DNA of 15,984 bases. It comes from CAJBVG01 sp044376465 (GTDB lineage: Bacteria > Bacteroidota > Bacteroidia > Sphingobacteriales > Sphingobacteriaceae). A model generated the notes under the pieces. It had not been told where the DNA came from, made no database searches, and saw only the letters and a program-made list of their open reading frames with translations. How positions within the stretch are numbered: the first letter of the stretch is position 1; each line of letters opens with the position of its first letter. Positions 1 to 5,989 of this stretch are shown here, piece after piece. The stretch is taken from positions 1-15,984 of the forward strand of contig JBILKW010000033.1 in the NCBI GenBank assembly GCA_044376465.1, in the 5' to 3' direction. Position numbers and translations under genes: made by a program.

Positions 1-821
1 TACCAGAAGGTTCTAAAATAAAAAAGAACAACCATGCGAGTGCTTGGCACATGGATTTAAATAAAGATGTGCGCAGTTTAATGAGTGTAGAACCGAATGC
101 AGAATGGTTTGAAACTTCGAACCATGAGCTAGGGCATATTTATTATTACATGACTTATACCAATGCCGATGTACCGCCCTTGTTAAGAGGTGGAGCAAAC
201 AGAGCTTACCATGAAGCCATGGGAAGTTTAATGGGATTGGCTGCTACACAAAAACCATTTTTAGTGCAAAGAGGATTGGTAGATTCGAATGCGAAAGTAG
301 ATCAGGTGCAAAACTTATTGAAAGAAGCGTTGAATTATGCAGTGTTTATACCTTTTGCAGCGGGAGTTATGAGTGAGTTCGAAAAATCTTTGTATACAGA
401 TAATTTACCTGCCGATCAGTTCAACAAACGTTGGTGGCAATTGGTAAAAGAGTATCAAGGCGTAGTACCTCCGAGTGAAAGAGGCGAGGAGTATTGTGAT
501 GCAGCCACTAAAACACATATAAACGATGATGCAGCGCAATATTATGACTATGCTTTATCATACGTAATCTTATTCCAATTACACGACCATATTGCAAAGA
601 ACATTTTGAAGCAAGACCCACGTGCTACGAATTATTGGGGCAACCAAGAAGTTGGAGCCTTTTTAAAATCTATTATGTACCCGGGAGCATCTAAAGATTG
701 GAGAGCAGTATTGAAAGAAAAAACCGGTGAAGATTTAAATGCAAAAGCGATGGTATCTTACTTTGAACCATTGATGCTGCATTTAAAGGAAGTGAATAAG
801 GGTAGGAAATATACGATGTGA
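1..821 (+). CDS. M2-family zinc metallopeptidase (ACE-like), C-terminal part
   Basis: This is the 3' part of a peptidase related to angiotensin-converting enzyme (family M2), a zinc carboxydipeptidase. The frame is open from the window edge, so the true start lies upstream and the ATG at 51 is internal. The 16 residues before that ATG already match the family (HASAW). Counting from the ATG, the zinc motif HELGH is at residues 25-29 and the third ligand Glu is at 55 in YHEAMG, matching the ACE layout HEMGH...FHEAIG with two extra residues between. Further ACE-like blocks are YQGVVPP, a KTHI motif, and the YYDYALSYVILFQLH stretch where ACE has its substrate-binding tyrosines. The visible 272 residues end at a TGA with no T9SS domain. 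Bacterial M2 enzymes are usually exported, but the signal region is outside the window. The family call is firm; the physiological substrate is unknown. Confidence 0.93.
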   Translation, partial: PEGSKIKKNNHASAWHMDLNKDVRSLMSVEPNAEWFETSNHELGHIYYYMTYTNADVPPLLRGGANRAYHEAMGSLMGLAATQKPFLVQRGLVDSNAKVDQVQNLLKEALNYAVFIPFAAGVMSEFEKSLYTDNLPADQFNKRWWQLVKEYQGVVPPSERGEEYCDAATKTHINDDAAQYYDYALSYVILFQLHDHIAKNILKQDPRATNYWGNQEVGAFLKSIMYPGASKDWRAVLKEKTGEDLNAKAMVSYFEPLMLHLKEVNKGRKYTM

Positions 822-857
822 TCGAAAGCTTGCTTAAAGATACTTGAAGAACACCAA

Positions 858-2042
858 ATGAAAAATTATTTACACATTAATTTTCTTCTTTTTTTTCTGC
901 TCAATATTTTGACATATGAAAGTATCGCCCAAATACATTACGGTGTAAATAAATTTACCGAATACAGAAGAGGAACAATCCCCATTATTATTTCGGTACC
1001 ACACGGTGGCCTCGTTGCTCCAGATAGTGTTCCTGATAGAACGTGTAATAACCCTACAACCGTTACCGATGCCAATACCATAGAGCTTGCTTTGCGCATC
1101 GACTCTAGTTTTTATGACTTAACGGGCTGCCACATCCATTTGGTGATTTGTAATTTGAAACGTACCAAAGTAGATTGTAATAGAAATTTATCGGATGGTG
1201 CATGTGCCCAAACCCAAGCGGTGCAGGCATGGCAGGACTTTCATGATTTTATAGATTCTGCACAAGCCATAGCTTTGGCCGAAAATAATAACAAAGCTTT
1301 TTACATCGATTTACACGGGCACGGAAAAGCACAACAACGATTAGAACTAGGTTATTTATTGAGCGATAATGCCTACGAATTGAGTGATAGTATACTAAAT
1401 ACAAACACCTATATTAACCGTAGTTCGTTGAAAAACTTAGTGAGTACGAATGTAAGTACCAGTAAACATGCAGAACTTTTGCGTGGCGATTTTGCATTAG
1501 GTACCATGCTCGGTAATGCTGGCTTTCCCTCAGTTCCAAGCAAACAAATTCCGAAACCAGATACCACTACCAATTATTTTGATGGAGGTTATAATACCGA
1601 AAATTATACCAGCAAAGTACCCGGAAACATAGTAAATGGATTGCAAATAGAATGTAATAATGCAGGGGTTAGAGACAATGCCATCAATAGAAAACGATTT
1701 GCTGATTCGCTAGCCATAACACTTATCAATTATTTAAGCTACCATCAGAATATACCTTTTAACAATTGCCCAAGCACAGGAATAGAAAATAATAAATCTG
1801 CCGAATTTGTACTCTACCCGAATCCAGCATGCGAGTTTCTTTATTTAAAAAATGAAGCGAATACGGTTATCTATTCATTAGAAATTTTTAATACACAAGG
1901 GGTTTGTCTGAAGAATATTGAAATGGTAAATGGGAGTGAAATAACAGAAATACCCCTTACTAATTTATCAAATGGACTATATTTACTAAAGATACATAGC
2001 AATAAAGGCTCTAATATTATTAAATTTAGATTAAACCAATAA
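858..2042 (+). CDS. Secreted N-formylglutamate-amidohydrolase-like protein with T9SS sorting domain
   Basis: The 394-residue product begins with a signal peptide (basic start, hydrophobic residues 8-19, likely cleavage after ESIA or ESIAQ near residue 24). The body resembles the N-formylglutamate amidohydrolase (FGase) fold. SVPHGG is at 46-51, an acidic segment around D71 and E76, KRTKVDCNR at 101-109 (family form: SRxxVDLNR), DLHGHG at 151-156 (family form: D-HS), and GLQIEC at 261-266. Residues about 316-394 form a T9SS type A sorting domain starting with VLYPNP and ending in short beta strands with NGLYLLKI. The protein is therefore predicted to cross the inner membrane by Sec and the outer membrane by T9SS. 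FGases hydrolyse N-formyl amino acids, but the real substrate of this extracellular version cannot be read from sequence. It lies 36 bp after the M2 peptidase and may be co-transcribed with it. Fold assignment is moderate; T9SS assignment is strong. Confidence 0.8.
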   Translation: MKNYLHINFLLFFLLNILTYESIAQIHYGVNKFTEYRRGTIPIIISVPHGGLVAPDSVPDRTCNNPTTVTDANTIELALRIDSSFYDLTGCHIHLVICNLKRTKVDCNRNLSDGACAQTQAVQAWQDFHDFIDSAQAIALAENNNKAFYIDLHGHGKAQQRLELGYLLSDNAYELSDSILNTNTYINRSSLKNLVSTNVSTSKHAELLRGDFALGTMLGNAGFPSVPSKQIPKPDTTTNYFDGGYNTENYTSKVPGNIVNGLQIECNNAGVRDNAINRKRFADSLAITLINYLSYHQNIPFNNCPSTGIENNKSAEFVLYPNPACEFLYLKNEANTVIYSLEIFNTQGVCLKNIEMVNGSEITEIPLTNLSNGLYLLKIHSNKGSNIIKFRLNQ

Positions 2043-2044
2043 GA

Positions 2045-2146
2045 ATGAAAAAGAAAAACATTTACTTACTATTTTTCTCTGGCTTATTTAGTTTAATCAT
2101 AACCGGATGTTGTGATAACTCTCCACAAGACCATACTAATTTTTGA
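2045..2146 (+). CDS. Small lipoprotein-like ORF, 33 residues, possibly a truncated remnant
   Basis: The ATG starts two bases after the stop of the preceding gene. The product has a KKK start, a hydrophobic stretch (residues 6-19) and a lipobox-like IITGC with Cys22, followed by only 11 residues before TGA. This looks like a lipoprotein signal peptide with almost no mature protein. Reading through the TGA in the same frame gives 26 further residues before a TAG at 2225-2227, which overlaps the next gene. It could be a genuine tiny lipoprotein, the 5' remnant of a larger one broken by a nonsense mutation, or a chance ORF. The signal-peptide quality and position argue against pure chance. No family is recognised. 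Confidence 0.45.
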   Translation: MKKKNIYLLFFSGLFSLIITGCCDNSPQDHTNF

Positions 2147-2204
2147 CTTCAATATAAAAATGTGTATGCAGAATTGTTGAATAGCTTAGGTATAAATAAT
2201 AAAC

Positions 2205-3359
2205 ATGTTGGTACGCAAAGTAACTAGTTGGATAATTATTATAACACTGATTTCAGCATTGGCAGGCTCTGCATCTGCTTTGTTTTTATGGTTACTTGAC
2301 TTAAGTACGCAATACCGCGAACAACATTACAACCTAATTTGGTTTTTGCCTATTGCAGGTTTGGTTATGGGTTTACTTTATCAAAAATATGGTGATAGGG
2401 TAGAGCTTGGAAATAAACTCATCTATAACGAATTTAAAAATCCACAAGAGAAGATTCCTTTTCGCATGGCACCCATGGTATTTATAAGCACCTTACTTTC
2501 TCATTTAGTTGGCGCTTCTGTAGGCAGAGAAGGCACAGCTGTACAAATGAGTGCTAGCATTGCCGATCAGTTTACAAATCTATTTAAACTAAGTCAACGC
2601 GACCGAAAAATGCTTTTAGTAATTGGCATCAGCGCTGGTTTCGCTTCTGTTTTTGGAACACCCTTAGCAGCAAGTATTTTTGCTATCGAAGTATTTCATG
2701 ATAGGAAATACGAATACAAATTTATTATACATAGCTTGTTAGCAGCCTATATTGCACACTATGTATGTTTGGCTTGGGGCATACATCACTCTACCTATTC
2801 CATAGCAATTGTTCCTGCCTTAAATTTGATGAATATATTTTGGAGTGTTATTGCCGGTATTGTTTTTGGTTTAATAGCTTATTTATATTCACAAACCTTT
2901 CATGTTTTTTCTAGCATCAGTAATAAAATAAAAATAACTGCACTTCGTCCTTTTATCGCTGGTCTCGTAATTATTATATTTTATTATTTTTTCGATTTGC
3001 GTAAATTCATGGGCTTAGGGTTGCCAAGTATTAGCAGCTCTTTTGTTGAGCAAATGAATTCTTACGATTTTCTAATTAAACTTTTACTCACTTCTTTTAC
3101 CATAGCATTCGGTTTTAAAGGAGGTGAGGTTACACCATTATTTTTTATTGGTGCCACATTCGGCAACGTGCTCATTTGGTTTATTCCTTTACCCATGTCG
3201 CTACTCGCAGGCATGGGCTTTGCTGCAGTGTTCGCTGGGGCTACCAATACTCCCTTGGCCTGCATACTAATGGGAGCAGAGCTTTTCGGGCTAGAGAGTA
3301 TTTTCTACATAGCGATTGCGTGTGTGGTGGCATTTTTGTTTTCTGGGAAAAAGTTGTGA
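2205..3359 (+). CDS. ClC-family anion/proton antiporter, probably fluoride (CLC-F) clade
   Basis: This 384-residue polytopic inner-membrane protein has the ClC core motifs and no C-terminal CBS domains. GREGT at 107-111 is the gating-glutamate loop (E109). It has Thr where the Cl-type proteins have GREGP. ISAGFASVFGTPLAASIFAIE (142-162) matches the conserved ClC helix segment, and GGEVTP at 306-311 replaces the usual GGxFxP. E308 and T310 correspond, as I recall, to the Glu/Thr pair described for bacterial CLC-F fluoride/proton antiporters, and the Ser-containing GSGIP motif of Cl-type proteins is not recognisable. I therefore infer fluoride export; chloride transport remains possible. The start at 2205 is supported by an in-frame TAA at 2193-2195 and a hydrophobic N-terminus. 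The leader shows no Shine-Dalgarno sequence and no fluoride riboswitch. The last codons and the stop lie inside a 7-bp tandem repeat. Confidence 0.9.
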   Translation: MLVRKVTSWIIIITLISALAGSASALFLWLLDLSTQYREQHYNLIWFLPIAGLVMGLLYQKYGDRVELGNKLIYNEFKNPQEKIPFRMAPMVFISTLLSHLVGASVGREGTAVQMSASIADQFTNLFKLSQRDRKMLLVIGISAGFASVFGTPLAASIFAIEVFHDRKYEYKFIIHSLLAAYIAHYVCLAWGIHHSTYSIAIVPALNLMNIFWSVIAGIVFGLIAYLYSQTFHVFSSISNKIKITALRPFIAGLVIIIFYYFFDLRKFMGLGLPSISSSFVEQMNSYDFLIKLLLTSFTIAFGFKGGEVTPLFFIGATFGNVLIWFIPLPMSLLAGMGFAAVFAGATNTPLACILMGAELFGLESIFYIAIACVVAFLFSGKKL

Positions 3360-3372
3360 GTTGTGAGTTGTG
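3352..3372 (+). repeat. Three copies of AGTTGTG overlapping the clc stop codon
   Basis: Three exact tandem copies of the heptamer agttgtg run through the final codons of the ClC gene. The TGA stop at 3357-3359 is made by the first repeat junction. The block is the left arm of an inverted repeat whose right arm lies at 3445-3493. Confidence 0.9.
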
Positions 3373-3444
3373 CAACCATTTTCAAAATACTAATACCCTG
3401 CCTAAATTCACCCACTCAATTTTGCTATGCCACATTCAAGTCAG

Positions 3445-3493
3445 ACAACTCACAACTCACAATTCACAACTCACAATTCACAACTCACAACTC
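3445..3493 (+). repeat. Seven tandem copies of ACAA(C/T)TC, right arm of inverted repeat
   Basis: Seven consecutive heptamers occur with a single variable base: acaactc twice, acaattc, acaactc, acaattc, acaactc twice. They are the reverse complement of the 3352-3372 block. All 21 bases of the left arm can pair with 3472-3492, with one C-to-T variant that would still pair as G-U in a + strand transcript. The loop is roughly 70-100 nt. The 3360-3578 gap contains no credible gene. Between the repeat and tonB (3494-3578) I see no clear promoter. Confidence 0.88.
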
Positions 3494-3578
3494 AACACGC
3501 AATTTCTACCCAAATCATTCGTTATCTCTAAAAAACCCCACGACATGAATTAAAGCTCTACTTGCTAAATTCAATCAC

Positions 3579-4433
3579 ATGTCTAAAAACACCAACATCT
3601 ACGATAACAATTGGATTGATATCGTATTCGAAAATCGTAACCATGAGTATGGTGCTTATCAAATTAGAAAAAGTAGTAATCGGAATTCCATTCTGGGGAT
3701 TGTAGGAATGTTTTCCTTCTTAGGCCTAGCATTTGGTGCGATACTGCTTTTTAGCTCTTTTAAAGACAAGTATATAGATGCACCGTCTATTTCCATGCCT
3801 CAAGACACTTTCTTCATCCTAAGGCCTGAAATGTTTCCAATTGAAGAACCAGAAATTGAAATCATCCCTGCAAGTGCTGGTTTTGCTGTACCCGAAGAAA
3901 TAGAAAGTATTGCATTAGTTGAACCAGAAATTGTGGTAGATAATTCCATTCCTTCCGAATTATTGCCACCAACCCAAGAGGAGATGGCTGGTAAAACAAT
4001 TGCAAGTACTACTAATACCGAAGGTACAGGTGGCGAAAATGCCGAACCTACAGAAGGAGCAGGTGCTGGAGGAGATGGTACTGGAACAGGAACAGGTACA
4101 GGAATTGGATTACCAAATGAAATAGGTTTTACAGCCGCAATAATGCCAGAATTTCCAGGTGGTGAACAAGCTTTGTTGAACTATGTAAAATCAAAATCAA
4201 AATTTACACAGACGGCTCGCGAAAATAATATTTCTGGAACCATGTACGTGAGCTTTGTTGTAAATGAAAAAGGCAAAGTGGTACTATCTAAAATTGAACG
4301 TGGCTTAGGATTTGGAATGGATGAAATGTTGCTGAACGTAGTCAACACATTGCCAGATTTTACTCCCGCAGAGCAAAACGGACGTAAAGTGAAGATTAGG
4401 ATGATGCTGCCGGTAAAGTTTGAACTGAACTGA
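3579..4433 (+). CDS. tonB: TonB energy transducer
   Basis: TonB spans the periplasm and passes proton-motive-force energy from ExbB/ExbD to outer-membrane TonB-dependent receptors. The 284-residue protein has a cytoplasmic N-terminus with the Bacteroidota hallmark FENRNHEYGAYQIR (17-30) and one membrane helix at about 39-60. An acidic, proline-containing periplasmic stretch (80-135) and a Gly/Thr-rich linker (about 148-177, repeated GTGTGTG) follow. The TonB C-terminal domain begins at MPEFPGG (189-195) and runs to the end. It includes GTMYVSFVVNEKGKV, which gives the beta strand that engages TonB boxes. Length and layout are normal for the family. exbB/exbD and receptor genes are not adjacent. 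The linker is encoded by near-exact 6-bp DNA repeats (about 4078-4105), so its length may vary between strains. The 3' end enters a TGAAC repeat. Confidence 0.92.
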   Translation: MSKNTNIYDNNWIDIVFENRNHEYGAYQIRKSSNRNSILGIVGMFSFLGLAFGAILLFSSFKDKYIDAPSISMPQDTFFILRPEMFPIEEPEIEIIPASAGFAVPEEIESIALVEPEIVVDNSIPSELLPPTQEEMAGKTIASTTNTEGTGGENAEPTEGAGAGGDGTGTGTGTGIGLPNEIGFTAAIMPEFPGGEQALLNYVKSKSKFTQTARENNISGTMYVSFVVNEKGKVVLSKIERGLGFGMDEMLLNVVNTLPDFTPAEQNGRKVKIRMMLPVKFELN

Positions 4434-4545
4434 ACTGACGAATTTACGAACTAGCGAACTAGCGAATTTGCAAGGGTGCGGCAAAGTTGCGTTTCGCTAT
4501 TTCGTAAATTCGCTAATTCGCTAATTCGCTAATTCGCTAATTCGA
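4421..4545. repeat. Tandem-repeat inverted structure between convergent tonB and sixA-like genes
   Basis: The block starts with three TGAAC units (4421-4435), the third of which supplies the tonB stop. Left-arm units follow (acgaact, agcgaact, agcgaatt at 4446-4468), and the right arm holds four perfect CGCTAATT octamers (4511-4542). A perfect 12-bp inverted repeat pairs 4439-4450 with 4501-4512. Inner pairs 4461-4466 with 4493-4498 and 4470-4473 with 4487-4490 extend it into a compound hairpin. An alternative register pairs 4447-4469 with 4506-4528; its two mismatches would be G-U pairs on the - strand transcript. The repeat ends at the stop codon of the opposing gene. It could serve as a bidirectional 3'-end structure, but it has no clean U-tract, so terminator function is an inference. 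Confidence 0.85.
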
Positions 4546-5025
4546 TTAAGGTATGAGTAAATTCAACAAGGTTCCGGTGCCTTCACTCACCATGTTCCAT
4601 TGTTCAAAAGGAAATTCGATGGCAGCGGTGCCCGATGTGGGTAAATGCCCGATGTTTATATTGCATAAATATTCGATGGCAAATTCGAAGGCTGGATTAT
4701 GACCTGTAAGCAAAACACAATCAAATTGCGGTTCTATTTCATTAATCACTTTTAACAAACTAGCCATACTTGCTTCGTAAATACTATCGTTTAATTCGAT
4801 TGTTTTTTTATCTATAGAAAATGTTTTGGCAAAAATTTTAGCAGTTTGGTAAGCTCTTTCTGCCGGACTACTAATTATATGTTGAGGTATTAATATTTTT
4901 TTGAGTTCTTCTGAAACCCTTTCTACATCGGACTTTCCACGCTCCACCAATTTTCTTTTGAAATCGTATATTCCAAAATCTGCTTTTTCAGCTTTACCAT
5001 GTCGTGCGAGTAGGAGTGTTTTCAT
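4546..5025 (-). CDS. sixA: Histidine phosphatase family protein, SixA-like
   Basis: This 159-residue protein belongs to the histidine phosphatase superfamily, most like the short SixA phosphohistidine phosphatases. The catalytic motif ARHGKAE holds the nucleophile His9 (R8-H9-G10). SSPAERAYQTA at 52-62 supplies the second arginine, Glu84 in IYEAS fits the acid position, and TGHNP at 107-111 supplies the second catalytic histidine. SixA of E. coli dephosphorylates phosphohistidine on phosphotransfer proteins, but substrates of Bacteroidota members are largely inferred by homology. There is no signal peptide, so it is cytoplasmic. The start lies 1 bp after the stop of the GT9 gene, making it the last gene of a four-gene operon. 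Its own stop touches the octamer repeat block. The family is secure; the exact substrate is not. Confidence 0.86.
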   Translation of the reverse strand: MKTLLLARHGKAEKADFGIYDFKRKLVERGKSDVERVSEELKKILIPQHIISSPAERAYQTAKIFAKTFSIDKKTIELNDSIYEASMASLLKVINEIEPQFDCVLLTGHNPAFEFAIEYLCNINIGHLPTSGTAAIEFPFEQWNMVSEGTGTLLNLLIP

Positions 5026-5026
5026 T

Positions 5027-5989
5027 TTATTCGTTTGCCATTTTTACCAAATTTGGGATGTCTTGTTTTTCCATGCAGTTAAAATGTTTCTTAGGGCAAT
5101 TAACATGTCCGATTTTACTACATGGGCGGCAACTGAGCCCCTTTACTTCAAAGTTAGTATATTCTGTTTGATAAGGGTACATTCCAAATTCTGGGATGGT
5201 ATTGCCCCATACCATTAGTATTTTTTTCTTAAATGCCGATGCAATGTGCATTAATCCAGTATCGTTACTTACCACTACATCGGCTTGTTTTACTAAAGAT
5301 GCCGACTCGTTGATGCTGTATTTACCGCATGAATTGTAAATTCTACTTGGATCTATTTGTTCTAATTGCCATGCATTTGCTGCATCGTCTTTTCCGCCCA
5401 AAACAATGATAGGTTTGGTACTTTGCTTGCAAAATTTTTCTAATTGATGTATAGGCAATCTCTTCGTACTGTGTTGTGCCCCGATTACTAATGCAATAAA
5501 TCCATTGCTATATATTGGATCCAGGCTGCGCAAATCAACTTCTTCTTCGGGAGCTATAAAATAGTCTAAACCCTTGTTATCATTACTAATTCCGAGGCTT
5601 TTGCAGGTATCAAAATAACGATCCACAATATGAGTTTTAGGTAATCTGTTCCATTTTAAATTTACCATTAACCATTTTTCAATGTTTAATTTATTGAAAG
5701 AAAAAGATGGAATGCCTAGTGATTTTTTGAAGCGCAAACTTCTAAGGTTATGATGTAAATCTATAATGTAATCGAACTTTTCTTTTTTTAATTCGGCTAT
5801 AGTTTTCTCATAAACCGAAGAAATAGTATGTATTTTATGTATGTACGGATTGTTTTTTAATATCGGTACAAAAGCTGTTTTAGTTAGGTAATGAACTTCT
5901 GCATTTACCTGCTCTTTCAATGCCCTAACCACTGGGCTTGTAAGCACAATGTCGCCAATAGAACTAAAACGAATAACCAATACTTTCAT
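5027..5989 (-). CDS. Glycosyltransferase family 9 (heptosyltransferase-like)
   Basis: This 320-residue cytoplasmic enzyme has the GT9 / ADP-heptose:LPS heptosyltransferase layout, two Rossmann-like halves (GT-B fold). The N-terminal motif RFSSIGD is at 7-13, and IIDLHHNLRS (75-84) marks the acceptor side. The donor-side motif SNDTGLMHIA is at 241-250. GT9 enzymes transfer heptose or related sugars during LPS core or surface polysaccharide synthesis. Whether this one uses heptose cannot be told here. The C-terminal region has four cysteines (287, 290, 298, 305) in the pattern CRPC...CP...CM, found in many family members. It starts immediately after the PolX-like stop (no gap) and is followed after 1 bp by the SixA-like gene, so translational coupling is likely. 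No other polysaccharide genes are near. Confidence 0.88.
   Translation of the reverse strand: MKVLVIRFSSIGDIVLTSPVVRALKEQVNAEVHYLTKTAFVPILKNNPYIHKIHTISSVYEKTIAELKKEKFDYIIDLHHNLRSLRFKKSLGIPSFSFNKLNIEKWLMVNLKWNRLPKTHIVDRYFDTCKSLGISNDNKGLDYFIAPEEEVDLRSLDPIYSNGFIALVIGAQHSTKRLPIHQLEKFCKQSTKPIIVLGGKDDAANAWQLEQIDPSRIYNSCGKYSINESASLVKQADVVVSNDTGLMHIASAFKKKILMVWGNTIPEFGMYPYQTEYTNFEVKGLSCRPCSKIGHVNCPKKHFNCMEKQDIPNLVKMANE

Noticed and set aside
2147..2204. Fluoride riboswitch upstream of the ClC gene
   Set aside because: The leader is short and A/T-rich and lacks the conserved GG-GAUGG and pseudoknot segments expected of that motif.
3445..3493. Possible CRISPR array
   Set aside because: The repeats are 7 bp with no spacers, so this is a simple tandem repeat.
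3176..3553. A 125-codon + strand ORF across the clc 3' end and repeat region
   Set aside because: It is out of frame with the clear ClC gene, and its tail is simply translation of the heptamer repeat (repeating TTHNSQL-type residues). The protein shows no family features.
4078..4105. Standalone microsatellite in tonB
   Set aside because: The GGTACA/GGAACA-type hexamers encode the Gly/Thr linker in frame, a normal low-complexity feature of TonB proteins, so it is mentioned within that gene.
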